64,000 nucleotides of DNA. Source: Phaeobacter inhibens DSM 16374 (lineage in GTDB: Bacteria > Pseudomonadota > Alphaproteobacteria > Rhodobacterales > Rhodobacteraceae). Of this stretch, positions 37,006-45,710 are shown in pieces (within the stretch, counting starts at the first letter, position 1; each line of letters starts with the position of its first letter). The stretch covers positions 992,001 through 1,056,000 of the forward strand of contig NZ_KI421498.1 in assembly GCF_000473105.1 (NCBI RefSeq). The letters are read 5' to 3'. The notes beneath the pieces were generated by a model, which was not told where the DNA came from, did no database searches, and saw only the letters and a program-made list of their open reading frames with translations. The position numbers and the translations under genes were made by a program.

Positions 37006-37239
37006 ATGACACAGAACGCAACAACACCCTCGCCGGATATGCTCTATCTCTCCAGCCGCCCCGCCCTGCCGGTGCTGGCGGAGGTTGCAGTCTCCTTTGC
37101 GGTTCTGGTCACCAAATGGACAGTGCGCCAGCGCACCCGCCAGGCATTGCGCCAATTGCCTCCGGAACTGCTCAAAGATGTTGGGCTGACCCGTGAAGAG
37201 GCACGGCATCAAGGGACTCTTCCGTTCTGGCGCCCATGA
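37006..37239 (+). CDS. DUF1127 domain protein
   Basis: 77-residue protein. The C-terminal half matches DUF1127: RQRTRQALRQLPPELLKDVGLTREEARHQ, a short Arg-rich helical motif. The N-terminal part has a hydrophobic stretch (LAEVAVSFAVLV) that may touch the membrane. Small DUF1127 proteins in other alphaproteobacteria affect phosphate, carbon or RNA metabolism. The role here is unknown, but its promoter is shared with the MocR regulator. AGGA lies 6 bases before the ATG. Confidence 0.85.
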   Translation: MTQNATTPSPDMLYLSSRPALPVLAEVAVSFAVLVTKWTVRQRTRQALRQLPPELLKDVGLTREEARHQGTLPFWRP

Positions 37240-37264
37240 TCCCCGGGCAACGGAACCACCTTAC

Positions 37265-37290
37265 GGCCGGGGCTTGCCCCGGCCTTTTTT
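37265..37290 (+). terminator. Rho-independent terminator after the DUF1127 gene
   Basis: Perfect stem GGCCGGGG / CCCCGGCC with CTTG loop and six T. Confidence 0.95.
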
Positions 37291-37380
37291 ATGGGCTGAT
37301 CCTGTTCATTTTACAAAAAACCTCTTGATCGAATCCCGCCCCCACCATAGATGCCGCTTCACTTTCGGTACCGATCCCAA

Positions 37381-37400
37381 CCCCGGACTCTTATCCGGGG
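37381..37400 (+). other. Hairpin in the speD leader
   Basis: CCCCGGA / TCCGGGG around a 6-base loop, about 50 bases upstream of the speD start. G-rich sequence follows it. It could be a remnant attenuator or leader structure; no known riboswitch pattern was recognised. Confidence 0.3.
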
Positions 37401-37451
37401 GGGCGCTAAGGGCCGGCTGGATTGTCATCTACTGGAACGAAGGGGAGTGTC

Positions 37452-37973
37452 ATGACGGACGCCAACCTCTTCCAACTGGGGATCGGTCTGGAGACAGGCG
37501 CCCAAGAGGAAGATACCGCCCGCAGTGCAACCACTGCGATCGTAAACTCACTTGTGGATTCGGATCGCGAAGACCATTTCATCCGTCGGGATGGAAAGGT
37601 GTTTGCCGGAACCCATCTCATTATCGAGGTCATGAACGGCAGCGGTCTGGATTGCGAAACCCGCATTCAGAACGCGTTCCGCAAATGCGTCGAGGTCTGT
37701 GGCGCAACGCTGCTGCACATCCATACCCATAAATTCTCGCCGCAAGGCGTGTCTGGTGTCGCGGTACTGGCCGAAAGCCATATCTCCGTCCACACTTGGC
37801 CCGAGATCGGCTATGGCGCCTTTGACGTCTTCATGTGCGGTGATGCCGAACCGTGGAAAGCGGTTGATGTGCTGAAAGAGGCCTTTGATACGCCCACCGT
37901 TGAGGTACGCGAACTGCTGCGCGGCGAGGAATTCCTCGCCAAGGGGATCCCATCCAAGGAGGTCGCAGCATGA
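37452..37973 (+). CDS. speD: S-adenosylmethionine decarboxylase proenzyme
   Basis: 173-residue proenzyme that self-cleaves to a pyruvoyl enzyme and makes the aminopropyl donor for spermidine. The cleavage region LAESHISVHTWPE (Ser becomes pyruvoyl) is intact, as is GTHLIIEVMNGSG. ATG at 37452 with AAGGGGAG upstream is preferred to the in-frame start at 37422. The speE ATG overlaps its TGA by 4 bases. The pair supplies spermidine or a related polyamine. Confidence 0.95.
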   Translation: MTDANLFQLGIGLETGAQEEDTARSATTAIVNSLVDSDREDHFIRRDGKVFAGTHLIIEVMNGSGLDCETRIQNAFRKCVEVCGATLLHIHTHKFSPQGVSGVAVLAESHISVHTWPEIGYGAFDVFMCGDAEPWKAVDVLKEAFDTPTVEVRELLRGEEFLAKGIPSKEVAA

Positions 37974-38824
37974 GCGATCAGATCTGGAACACCGAACGCC
38001 TGCACGCGCATTACGCGCAATCCCTGCGCGTCGATGAGATGCTCTATGACAGCAATACCGAGCATCAACGCCTGAAGGTGTTTCAGAACGGCCAGTTCGG
38101 CCGCATTCTGACGCTGGATAACGTGGTGCAGACCACCGAAGGCGACAACTTCATCTACCATGAGATGCTGACCCATGTGCCGATTCTGGCCCATGGTGCC
38201 GCAAAACGCGTGCTGATCATTGGCGGCGGCGACGGCGGCATGGCCCGTGAGGCACTGCGCCACACCTCGGTCGAGCATGTGACCATGGTGGAAATTGACG
38301 CCGGCGTGGTGGATTTCTCCAAAGAATACCTGCCCATGCTGAGCGATGGCGCCTTTGATGATCCGCGCCTCAATCTGGTGATCAACGACGGTGCGCTCTT
38401 CATGAAAGAGAACACCGAGACGTTTGATGTGATCATCGTCGATTCCACCGACCCCATCGGCCCCGGCGAAGTGCTGTTCACCGACACCTTCTATGGCCAC
38501 GCGGCCCGCTCGCTGTCTGAGGATGGCATCATCGTCACGCAAAACGGTGTGCCCTTCATGCAGGGCGATGAGCTGACCGGCACCTTGCGCGCGTTCCAAG
38601 CGCTGTTTGCCGATGCCTCCTGCTATCTGGCCACCGTGCCAACCTATGCCGGCGGCCCCATGGCGTTCGGCTGGGGCAGCCATTCGGACAAGGCGCGCAA
38701 CGTGAGCCTGGCGGATGTCGAGGCGCGTTATACAGCGGCAGGAATCGATACCGGGTATTACAACCCGGAGGTTCACAAGGCCGCCTTTGCCTTGCCGAAC
38801 TATGTGAAAAAGCTGTTCCCGTAA
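37970..38824 (+). CDS. speE: Spermidine synthase (polyamine aminopropyltransferase)
   Basis: 284-residue enzyme that joins decarboxylated SAM and putrescine. Rossmann motif VLIIGGGDGGMAREALRH, acidic VEIDAGVV, and the catalytic-loop DSTDPIGPGEVLF are present; QNGQFGRILTLDNVVQTTEGDNFIYHEM is the family's N-terminal signature. It is translated in overlap with speD and ends at a strong terminator. Confidence 0.96.
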   Translation: MSDQIWNTERLHAHYAQSLRVDEMLYDSNTEHQRLKVFQNGQFGRILTLDNVVQTTEGDNFIYHEMLTHVPILAHGAAKRVLIIGGGDGGMAREALRHTSVEHVTMVEIDAGVVDFSKEYLPMLSDGAFDDPRLNLVINDGALFMKENTETFDVIIVDSTDPIGPGEVLFTDTFYGHAARSLSEDGIIVTQNGVPFMQGDELTGTLRAFQALFADASCYLATVPTYAGGPMAFGWGSHSDKARNVSLADVEARYTAAGIDTGYYNPEVHKAAFALPNYVKKLFP

Positions 38825-38837
38825 GGGACAGGCATCA

Positions 38838-38858
38838 GGGGGCTTCGGCCCCCTTTTT
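38838..38858 (+). terminator. Rho-independent terminator after speDE
   Basis: GGGGGC-TTCG-GCCCCC followed by TTTTT, a textbook UUCG tetraloop terminator. Confidence 0.97.
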
Positions 38859-39010
38859 CTTTGCTCTGCTGACAAATGATCACATCGCCCGGACATCAGG
38901 CGTTCGGGCCGTGGCGGCCCACCCCTTGCCTTGCGCTCCAAATCCCCCTTGGCCCGAGCCTCGCTTCTTGCTAGGCGCGATGGAAGCGAAACAAAATCTG
39001 GCAGGCCCCC

Positions 39011-39901
39011 ATGCAGCGCGACTCGATCCTCGTTGTTGACCGCGACACCGGCGAAACCTTTGAGGAGGTGGTGCTGGGCGAGTCATGGATCCGCTGGGCC
39101 TATCAGAACGCCAGCGCCAAGCCTGTGGAAAAACTGCTGTTCCGCTCCGCCCTGATCAGCCGCCTGATGGGCGCTTGGTTCGACTCGCGGTTTTCCAAGG
39201 GGAAGATCAAGGCCGTGGTCGAGGACCTTGCCATCGACATGAGCGAGGCAACGGAACCAACGGAAAACTATGCAACTTTCAACAGCTTCTTCGCCCGCCA
39301 TCTAAAGCCTGTGGCACGCCCCTTTCGTGAGGATCCCCGCGAGATCGTCAGCCCCGCAGATGGCCGCGTGCTGGTGTTTCCAGAGCTGGCGGAGGATGTG
39401 TTTGTCCCCGTAAAGGGCCATCCGATGTCCATTCGCACCATGCTGCCCGGCATCGCGGACCGGTTCATCGGTGGCGCATTGGCCATCGTCCGGCTCTGTC
39501 CTGCGGATTATCACCGCTATCACTTCCCCGCCTCCGGTCGGATCAGCGCCGCCAAGGATCTGCCCGGCGCGCTCCATTCGGTGAACCCGATTGCACTGGG
39601 GGCCGGGCCGGATGTCTTTGGCGAGAACAAGCGCAGCTGGACCCTGATCGACACAGACACCATTGACAGTTACGCCTTTGTCGAGGTGGGGGCCTTTGGC
39701 GTTGGCTCCATCATCAACACCCGCACCTCAGGCGCCGTGCAGAAGATGGATGAAAAGGGCTATTTCAAATTCGGCGGCTCCACCGTTGTGGTGGTGTTTG
39801 AACCGGGCCGCGTGCAGTTCAGTGACGATCTGGTCACCAATAGCGCCAAGGGCCGCGAAACCCTTGTGAAAGTCGGCCAACCGCTGGCCACCGCGCTCTG
39901 A
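39011..39901 (+). CDS. Phosphatidylserine decarboxylase family protein
   Basis: 296 residues of the pyruvoyl-dependent decarboxylase family that makes phosphatidylethanolamine. The family signature FNSFFARHLKPVARPF, VSPADGRVLVFPE, PADYHRYHFPASG (His) and the cleavage site FGGSTVVVVFEPG (in place of LGST) near residue 262 are all present. Length is close to the normal full proenzyme. Which phosphatidylserine decarboxylase of the cell this is cannot be told. No pssA lies beside it. The leader back to the speE terminator holds no gene. Confidence 0.88.
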   Translation: MQRDSILVVDRDTGETFEEVVLGESWIRWAYQNASAKPVEKLLFRSALISRLMGAWFDSRFSKGKIKAVVEDLAIDMSEATEPTENYATFNSFFARHLKPVARPFREDPREIVSPADGRVLVFPELAEDVFVPVKGHPMSIRTMLPGIADRFIGGALAIVRLCPADYHRYHFPASGRISAAKDLPGALHSVNPIALGAGPDVFGENKRSWTLIDTDTIDSYAFVEVGAFGVGSIINTRTSGAVQKMDEKGYFKFGGSTVVVVFEPGRVQFSDDLVTNSAKGRETLVKVGQPLATAL

Positions 39902-39904
39902 CGC

Positions 39905-40327
39905 CTAGCGCTCTGGCGGGATTGCATAGGTCATGGTAGAGCGCGCCACCGGTCGCGGATCCCCTTCCGAGAACAAGAGCACATCGCCCACCGCCAGCTG
40001 ACGGCCGAGTTTCAGCAGCTTGCCCTCTGCCACCAGAGGCGTGCCGCCGACCGGCTTGCGCATGAAATCGAAGGAGGCATTGGTCGTCACCGCCAGTGCC
40101 TTGCGCCCCAGTCGCGACAGAACCAGCGCGTAGACCGTAACATCCGCCAGCCCGAACATTGACGGGCCAGATATCGTCCCGCCCGGGCGCAGGTGGCGCT
40201 CATCCACCAGCAGCCGCATCGTGATGCCGTCCTCGTCCAATCTGTCGATTACAAAATCATTGGCCACCTCTGCAAATACCTCATGCAAATAGGCACCCAA
40301 TCCTTCGGCATCAAACGCCAATCCCAT
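39905..40327 (-). CDS. PaaI-family hotdog thioesterase
   Basis: 140-residue hotdog-fold protein with the PaaI layout: LRPGGTISGPSMFGLADVTVYALVLSR (helix with active-site region), then NASFDFMRKPVGG. It hydrolyses an acyl-CoA; the substrate is unknown. It converges with the decarboxylase gene only 3 bases away and is divergent from an enoyl-CoA hydratase, suggesting a local role in acyl-CoA turnover. Confidence 0.87.
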   Translation of the reverse strand: MGLAFDAEGLGAYLHEVFAEVANDFVIDRLDEDGITMRLLVDERHLRPGGTISGPSMFGLADVTVYALVLSRLGRKALAVTTNASFDFMRKPVGGTPLVAEGKLLKLGRQLAVGDVLLFSEGDPRPVARSTMTYAIPPER

Positions 40328-40455
40328 CGTGCTATCTCTCCCTTATAGTCCCGGTTCCCTGCGAGCGGATGTCGCATGGGGTGGCGGCGCAATACCGGTT
40401 CCCCCCTCGGCGCCACATGGTCTAACGTTGGCCTCAATCCGGGGAGGGACACAAG

Positions 40456-41244
40456 ATGACAATTTTGGAACGTCACGACAGCAACGGCATCGCCACACTT
40501 CATCTGAACGCGCCAGACCGGCTGAATGCGCTCTCTGACGCCATGCTGGCGGCCTTTCAGGCAGAACTCGACAGTCTGCGCGACGACCGCGAAACCCGCG
40601 TCGTCATCCTCGCCGGACGGGGCAAAGCCTTCTGCGCGGGCCATGATCTGCGTGAAATGACGGCAGGGCGTCAGGCCGAGGATGGCGGACAGACCTATTT
40701 CGCCGATCTCTTTGCCCGCTGCACCGAGGTGATGCTGGGCCTGCAACAGATCCCTCAGCCGGTAATCGCGCAGGTCCACGGCATTGCCACCGCAGCCGGC
40801 TGCCAGTTGGTCGCCTCCTGCGACATGGCTGTCGCTGCCGAGGGCACGCGGTTCGGTGTCAACGGCGTCAATATCGGCCTGTTCTGCTCCACCCCCATGG
40901 TGGCGCTCACCCGTAATATCTCGCGCAAACATGCGTTTGAGATGCTAACCACCGGTGAATTCATCAACGCCGCGCGGGCTGAGGAACTGGGCCTGATCAA
41001 CCGCATCGCCGCAGCTGAGGATCTGGAGCAGACCACAAAGGCTCTCGCCCAAACCGTGGCAGGCAAACTGGACGCCGCCGTCAAGATCGGCAAACGCGCG
41101 TTTTATGACCAGCTTCAGCTGCCCACTGCCGATGCCTATGCCCATACCGGCGCGGTCATGGTCGAAAACCTGATGCTGCGCGACACCATCGAAGGCATTG
41201 ATGCCTTTCTGGAAAAGCGCGACCCCGACTGGAAAAATTGCTGA
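40456..41244 (+). CDS. Enoyl-CoA hydratase/isomerase family protein
   Basis: 262-residue crotonase-fold protein: LNAPDRLNALSDAML, the oxyanion strand VVILAGRGKAFCAGHDLREM and VIAQVHGIATAAGCQLVASCDMAVA. At the usual second catalytic position it has the sequence NGVNIGLFCSTP, without the Glu of true hydratases at that point, so the reaction may differ (isomerase, hydrolase or auxiliary). Eukaryotic ECHDC3-like proteins share GLFCSTP. GGGGAGGGAC is the ribosome site. Confidence 0.87.
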   Translation: MTILERHDSNGIATLHLNAPDRLNALSDAMLAAFQAELDSLRDDRETRVVILAGRGKAFCAGHDLREMTAGRQAEDGGQTYFADLFARCTEVMLGLQQIPQPVIAQVHGIATAAGCQLVASCDMAVAAEGTRFGVNGVNIGLFCSTPMVALTRNISRKHAFEMLTTGEFINAARAEELGLINRIAAAEDLEQTTKALAQTVAGKLDAAVKIGKRAFYDQLQLPTADAYAHTGAVMVENLMLRDTIEGIDAFLEKRDPDWKNC

Positions 41245-41610
41245 TCCGCTCAAAAAAACCTAAAAGACGTCGAAAATTTTAGTCTTTGTTTACGATTGGC
41301 GATTTATTGTTTCCATGTCGGGTCTTTCAAACAAGGCAAGATCATGGCAAAGATTGGGCAGGGCTTGTGAGACACGGTCACAAACCCCGGCACAATTAGG
41401 GTCGCTGATGCGGACCGTCCCTCCACCGGGTCTCTCCCCCGGCCAGACAGTTCCCCAGCGACCCCAATACCCCTCCCGGTCAGCCCAATCGAGACTGCCA
41501 CTGATGGCGATGGGATTGCACAGCCCCAAAACCCCAGTTTTTCGCACCGATCAGCACAAGCAGCACCGCGCAATATTGCGTGACGGCCCCAGCTGCCCTA
41601 TGTGGCGGGC
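41245..41610. other. Intergenic stretch before trmFO without a supported gene
   Basis: 366 bases between the enoyl-CoA hydratase and trmFO. The first 80 bases are AT-rich, with a weak hairpin (AAAAGAC / GTCTTT) that may end the hydratase transcript. The remainder is G+C-rich. An 85-codon minus-strand frame at 41290-41547 has a GTG start and no good ribosome site, so I do not call it. Confidence 0.4.
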
Positions 41611-42954
41611 ATGACAAAAACATTGCATATCGTGGGCGGCGGCATGGCCGGCTCAGAGGCCGCATGGCAGGCCGCACATATGGGCGTAGAGGTGGTGCTG
41701 CATGAAATGCGCCCCAAGGTGGAAACTTTTGCCCATCAAACCGGCAATCTGGGTGAGATGGTCTGCTCCAACTCCTTCCGCTCGGACGATGATGAACAGA
41801 ACGCTGTCGGCCTGCTGCATTGGGAGATGCGCGCTGCCAATGGCCTGATCATGTCCACAGCCGAACAACACCGCCTGCCCGCCGGTGGCGCATTGGCGGT
41901 GGACCGCGAGCCCTTTGCCGAAACCGTCACCGCGCGGCTGAAAGCGCTGCCAAATGTCACCGTGTCCTATGAGGAAATCACCGAGCTGCCCGCCGATGGT
42001 CACTGGATCTTTGCCACCGGCCCGCTGACCTCTGCCAGCCTGGGTCAGGCCATTCAACAGGAGACCGGAGCCGAGGCGCTGGCCTTCTTCGACGCCATCG
42101 CCCCGATCATCTACGCCGACAGCATCGACATGTCGAAGGCCTGGATGCAGTCCCGGTATGACAAGGGCGAGACCGAGGAAGAGCGCACCGCCTACCTCAA
42201 CTGCCCGATGGACAAGGACCAGTATGAGGCCTTCATCGACGCGCTTCTGGCCGCCGACAAGACCGAATTCCACGAGGGCGAGACCGCAGGCTATTTCGAT
42301 GGCTGTCTGCCGATCGAGGTGATGGCCGAACGCGGCCGCGAAACCCTGCGCCATGGTCCTATGAAACCCGTGGGCCTCACCAATCCGCACCAGCCCGACA
42401 TTAAGGCGCACGCCGTGGTGCAGTTGCGCCGTGATAATGCGCTGGGGACGCTGTTCAACATCGTCGGCTTCCAGACCAAGATGAAATACGGCGCCCAGAC
42501 AGAAGTGCTGCGGATGATCCCGGGGCTGGAAAACGCCAGTTTCGCCCGTCTTGGTGGCATTCATCGCAACACTTTCCTGAACTCGCCCACGCTGCTGGAC
42601 AATCAGATGCGCCTGAAGTCCAGACCCAACATCCGCTTTGCAGGCCAGATCACCGGGGTTGAGGGCTATGTCGAAAGTGCTGCGATGGGTCTGCTTGCGG
42701 GCCGGATGGCAGCAGCGGAAATCCTTGGCCGGGATCTGCCCGAGGTGCCACAGGACAGCGCCATGGGCGCCCTGATCCACCACATCACCGGCGGCGCCGA
42801 GGCCAAGACCTTCCAGCCCATGAATGTGAATTTCGGCCTGTTCCGCCCGGTCGATGGCCTCAAGGGCGGACGTCGTGGCCGCAAAGACCGTTACAAGGCC
42901 TATACCGACCGGGCAAAGGCCGCCTGGCAGGACTGGCTGGCAAACTTTTCCTAG
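41611..42954 (+). CDS. trmFO: tRNA (uracil-54-C5)-methyltransferase, folate/FAD-dependent
   Basis: 447-residue TrmFO, which makes ribothymidine at position 54 of tRNA using methylene-tetrahydrofolate and FADH2. FAD-binding N-terminus [27 protein letters not shown] with the first catalytic Cys, [19 protein letters not shown] with the second, and [20 protein letters not shown] near the end are diagnostic. ATG at 41611 is used; a GTG at 41602 in frame is possible. Next to it lie other tRNA-modifying genes (gluQRS). Confidence 0.96.
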   Translation: MTKTLHIVGGGMAGSEAAWQAAHMGVEVVLHEMRPKVETFAHQTGNLGEMVCSNSFRSDDDEQNAVGLLHWEMRAANGLIMSTAEQHRLPAGGALAVDREPFAETVTARLKALPNVTVSYEEITELPADGHWIFATGPLTSASLGQAIQQETGAEALAFFDAIAPIIYADSIDMSKAWMQSRYDKGETEEERTAYLNCPMDKDQYEAFIDALLAADKTEFHEGETAGYFDGCLPIEVMAERGRETLRHGPMKPVGLTNPHQPDIKAHAVVQLRRDNALGTLFNIVGFQTKMKYGAQTEVLRMIPGLENASFARLGGIHRNTFLNSPTLLDNQMRLKSRPNIRFAGQITGVEGYVESAAMGLLAGRMAAAEILGRDLPEVPQDSAMGALIHHITGGAEAKTFQPMNVNFGLFRPVDGLKGGRRGRKDRYKAYTDRAKAAWQDWLANFS

Positions 42955-42987
42955 ACGCCTTATGCGGGCAGCGCCTAAACTGTCCGT

Positions 42988-43602
42988 ATGAGTGAAAAGT
43001 TTCTGGACAAGGCCTATGACCTTGACACACTGGAAGCGACCCAGAAACATTACGATGACTGGGCCGCTTCCTATGACGCCGAGATCGCCGAGAATGGATA
43101 TGCCACACGGGGACGCATTGCCGAGGCTTTGGCAGGCGCTCATTCTGATGCGACCGAACCGGTTCTGGATTTTGGCTGCGGCACCGGCCTGTCGGGCCTC
43201 GCCCTGCGGCGCCAGGGATTTCAGACCATCGACGGGATGGAACCCTCCAGGGAAATGCTGGAACAGGCCCGTGGCAAAGGCGCCTATCGACGACTGACGC
43301 AGATCGAGGTCACGGACCCCCAACCAATCGCCAAAGGTGCCTATCGTCTGATCACCGGCTGCGGCGTATTGGGCACCGGTGCCGCCCCACCAGCCGTATT
43401 TGACATGATTATGCACGCCCTGCCACGGGGTGGGTTATTTGTGTTTTCCTACAATGACCACGCGTTGGAAGACCCGGCCTACACCGGGAAACTCAACGAA
43501 TGGCTGGACTGTTCCGCCGCGCGATTGCTATCTCGGGAGCACGGCGATCACCTGCCCGGTATTGACCTTAAGTCCACAGTCTACGTAATTGAGAAGTCTT
43601 GA
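42988..43602 (+). CDS. Class I SAM-dependent methyltransferase
   Basis: 204 residues with the SAM motif VLDFGCGTGLSGLALRRQGF at about 56-75 and the acidic strand DGMEPSREML. The N-terminal YDDWAASYDAEIAENGY is typical of small-molecule methyltransferases of the Methyltransf_11 type. The substrate is unknown. The gluQRS start overlaps its stop (TTGA), so the two are co-translated; a tRNA-related role would be only a guess. Confidence 0.87.
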   Translation: MSEKFLDKAYDLDTLEATQKHYDDWAASYDAEIAENGYATRGRIAEALAGAHSDATEPVLDFGCGTGLSGLALRRQGFQTIDGMEPSREMLEQARGKGAYRRLTQIEVTDPQPIAKGAYRLITGCGVLGTGAAPPAVFDMIMHALPRGGLFVFSYNDHALEDPAYTGKLNEWLDCSAARLLSREHGDHLPGIDLKSTVYVIEKS

Positions 43603-44474
43603 TATTCGCCACCCGCTTTGCCCCGTCGCCAACTGGACCACTGCATCTGGGCCACGCCTATTCCGCACTTCTGGCGCATGATATGGCAAAGGCCAACGGT
43701 GGCCGTTTTCTGCTGCGGATTGAGGACATCGACACGGCCCGGTCCCGCCCGCACTGGGAACAGCAGATCTATGAGGATCTCACCTGGCTGGGCCTTAACT
43801 GGCCGCAGCCGGTGATGCGGCAATCACAGCGGCTGCCCCGCTACCGGGCCACGCTTGATCAGCTGACCGCTATGGGACTCACCTATCCCTGCCGCTGCAA
43901 TCGCCGTGATATCGAGGCCGCCGCAGGTGCGCCGCAAGAAGGTGTCCCACAATTCGGCCCCGATGGGCGCATCTACCCCGGCACCTGCCGGAACCGCCTG
44001 ATGGCGGAGGCTGGCGCCGAAGATGTGATCCGCCTCAACATGGAGAGCGCTGTAAACGCTGCTCGGCTGCGGCCCTTCACCGAGACCGGAGAGACATATA
44101 ACGGCCAATACCCAATGGACCCCCGGCGGCTGATAACAACCGTCGGCGATATCATCCTCGTGCGGCGCGGCATGGGCAGCGCCTATCATCTCTCGGTGGT
44201 GGTAGATGACGCCGACCAGCATATCACCCATGTGGTGCGGGGCGCAGATCTGTTTGAGGCCACGCAGATCCACGTGCTGCTGCAAGCGCTGCTTGGCCTG
44301 CCAACACCGACCTACCACCATCACAATCTGATCCGCGACGAGCAGGGCAAGCGCCTCGCCAAACGCGACGATGCCCGCGCTATCGCCAAATACCGCGCCG
44401 AAGGCGCTACCCCGCAGGATATCCGCGCCCTGGTTGGCCTCATTGAGGCCCGCCCCGCCCCATCTTCTGGCTAA
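43599..44474 (+). CDS. gluQRS: Glutamyl-Q tRNA(Asp) synthetase
   Basis: 291-residue truncated paralogue of glutamyl-tRNA synthetase that puts glutamate on queuosine-34 of tRNA-Asp. It has FAPSPTGPLHLGHAYSAL (HIGH-like), RIEDIDTARSR, a zinc site with C-x-C, Tyr and Cys (CRCNRRD and YPGTCRN) and KRLAKRDDA as the KMSKS equivalent, and it lacks the anticodon-binding domain. Start is TTG 43599, overlapping the methyltransferase stop. The last codons and the stop codon (PSSG then TAA) are supplied by an intergenic repeat. Confidence 0.94.
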   Translation: MIFATRFAPSPTGPLHLGHAYSALLAHDMAKANGGRFLLRIEDIDTARSRPHWEQQIYEDLTWLGLNWPQPVMRQSQRLPRYRATLDQLTAMGLTYPCRCNRRDIEAAAGAPQEGVPQFGPDGRIYPGTCRNRLMAEAGAEDVIRLNMESAVNAARLRPFTETGETYNGQYPMDPRRLITTVGDIILVRRGMGSAYHLSVVVDDADQHITHVVRGADLFEATQIHVLLQALLGLPTPTYHHHNLIRDEQGKRLAKRDDARAIAKYRAEGATPQDIRALVGLIEARPAPSSG

Positions 44475-44511
44475 AAATATCCCCGCCGGAGGCACGGCCC
44501 CTCCGGGCCGT
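44460..44511. repeat. Roseobacter-type 3'-end repeat with hairpin
   Basis: The stretch CATCTTCTGGCTAAAAATAT, then CCCCGCCGGAGGC, is a motif I recognise as common behind genes in Rhodobacteraceae. It is followed by a hairpin ACGGCCC / GGGCCGT (44494-44511) that can end both the gluQRS and the hisI transcripts. The element provides the last residues and stop of gluQRS. Copy number in this genome was not counted; a similar CCGCCGGAGGC is at 53168. Confidence 0.6.
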
Positions 44512-44530
44512 CTCCAGCTTTCAGCACGCC

Positions 44531-44890
44531 TTAGACCATCGGCTGCATCAACTCCACCTCTTCGCCATCGCGAATGGCGGTGTAGAAACAACTGCGTCGG
44601 TTGGTGTGACAGGCAGGACCGCTCTGTCGCACCACCGCCAGAAGGCAATCGCGGTCGCAATCCACCCGCAGATCCACCAGCGCCTGCACATGGCCGGAGC
44701 TTTCCCCCTTGACCCAGAATGCCTGACGGGACCGTGACCAATAGGTGACTCTGCCGCTCTCCAGTGTTTTCATCACCGCATCAGCATTCATCCAGGCCAT
44801 CATCAGGACCTCACCGCTGTCTTCCTCCTGCGCAATGCAGGGGATCAGACCGGCCTCATTATACTTTAGGCTAAGAGGATCAAAGGACAT
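44531..44890 (-). CDS. hisI: Phosphoribosyl-AMP cyclohydrolase
   Basis: 119-residue histidine-biosynthesis enzyme (third step). VLMMAWMNADAVMKTLESGRVTYWSRSRQAFWVKGESSGH and the zinc/magnesium region DCDRDCLLAVVRQSGPACHTNRRSCF are typical. HisE is not fused, the usual alphaproteobacterial state. ATG at 44890 begins MSFDPLS; an ATG at 44908 is also in frame and has an AAGG upstream. Confidence 0.95.
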   Translation of the reverse strand: MSFDPLSLKYNEAGLIPCIAQEEDSGEVLMMAWMNADAVMKTLESGRVTYWSRSRQAFWVKGESSGHVQALVDLRVDCDRDCLLAVVRQSGPACHTNRRSCFYTAIRDGEEVELMQPMV

Positions 44891-44967
44891 GGCAAAAACC
44901 TTTTGCATCTGGGAACTGGCCCCCTATGTATTGGGAACAGCGCATAAGGGAAAGCCCGAGGTACCCC

Positions 44968-45420
44968 ATGTCCGGCGAGACCGATCTGATAAAACTCTAC
45001 TCCTCACGGATCCTGGCGCTGGCCGCCGATATTCCCCATCTGGACCGGCTCGACACCCCGGATGTGACGGTGAAAAAACGCTCTCCCCTCTGTGGCTCGA
45101 CGGTGACGGTGGATCTGCAGATCAAGGAGGGCGCAATCGCCGCCTTTGGTCAGGACGTGAAAGCCTGCGCGCTGGGTCAGGCCTCCGCCGCTGTTGTCGG
45201 TGAGGTCATCCTTGGCCGCACCCTGCCTGAGATCGCGCAGGCCCGCCAGCAGCTGAAGGCAATGCTGACCGAGGATGGGCCAGTTCCCGATGCCCCCTTT
45301 GACGGGTTTGAGGTCCTGATCCCGGCGCGGGAATTCAAGAACCGCCACGCCTCGATCCTGTTGGCATTGGATGCCACCTACGAGGCGATGCAGACCCATC
45401 AGGAACAGACCTGCGCCTGA
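44968..45420 (+). CDS. NifU-like iron-sulfur scaffold protein missing the third cluster Cys
   Basis: 150 residues related to the NifU/IscU N-terminal domain. Cys42 (SPLCGSTV) and Cys67 (VKACALGQASA) match the first two cluster cysteines. At the third, where IscU has H-C-S, this protein reads RHAS (Ala128), so it cannot bind a cluster in the usual way. Such proteins are annotated as iron-sulfur scaffold homologues in Rhodobacteraceae; the true role is uncertain. ATG at 44968 is preferred over 44926. It ends in Cys-Ala. Confidence 0.8.
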   Translation: MSGETDLIKLYSSRILALAADIPHLDRLDTPDVTVKKRSPLCGSTVTVDLQIKEGAIAAFGQDVKACALGQASAAVVGEVILGRTLPEIAQARQQLKAMLTEDGPVPDAPFDGFEVLIPAREFKNRHASILLALDATYEAMQTHQEQTCA

Positions 45421-45516
45421 CAAGGCAACACCTGCACCCGCCGCCGATCCGCAGCACGCGCGCCTGCGCTGCGATCTGCCCGCCCGTATCTCACCCCGGT
45501 TTCTGTACACTCACCG

Positions 45517-45550
45517 AAAAAACCGCCGCACACCCAAGGGGTGGCGGCGG
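45517..45550 (-). terminator. Terminator for the small membrane-protein transcript
   Basis: On the minus strand an imperfect stem of CCGCCGC and GCGGCGG (with inner ACCC/GGGT pairs) is followed by six T. It lies 160 bases behind the stop of the small gene, leaving a long 3' untranslated part. Confidence 0.7.
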
Positions 45551-45710
45551 CAGTATGCTCTCTTATGCGGGACCCGAACGGGACCTGTTGACCTGAGGCA
45601 GGTCGGCCAGACCGGCAGGCAAACCGGGCAGGCTTGGGACAGGCGGCCCCGTCCGGCATAAAGAGTGCGATCAGGAAATCTGAAATCTTACGGCTGGCAG
45701 CGTCGCGGCC

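Noticed and set aside
41290-41547. 85-codon minus-strand frame in the gap before trmFO
   Set aside because: Some segments look protein-like, but it has only a GTG start without a good ribosome site and no recognised family.
41653-43416. 587-codon open frame on the minus strand opposite trmFO
   Set aside because: It lies entirely across trmFO and the methyltransferase gene, whose products match known families. High G+C makes such antisense frames common, and its translation is rich in His/Gln/Arg with no recognisable motif.
45399-45659. 86-codon minus-strand frame beside the nifU-like gene, possibly yidD
   Set aside because: The translation shows none of the YidD Cys/Tyr motifs and is Arg/Ala-rich as expected for a non-coding frame; it overlaps the terminator of the small peptide gene.
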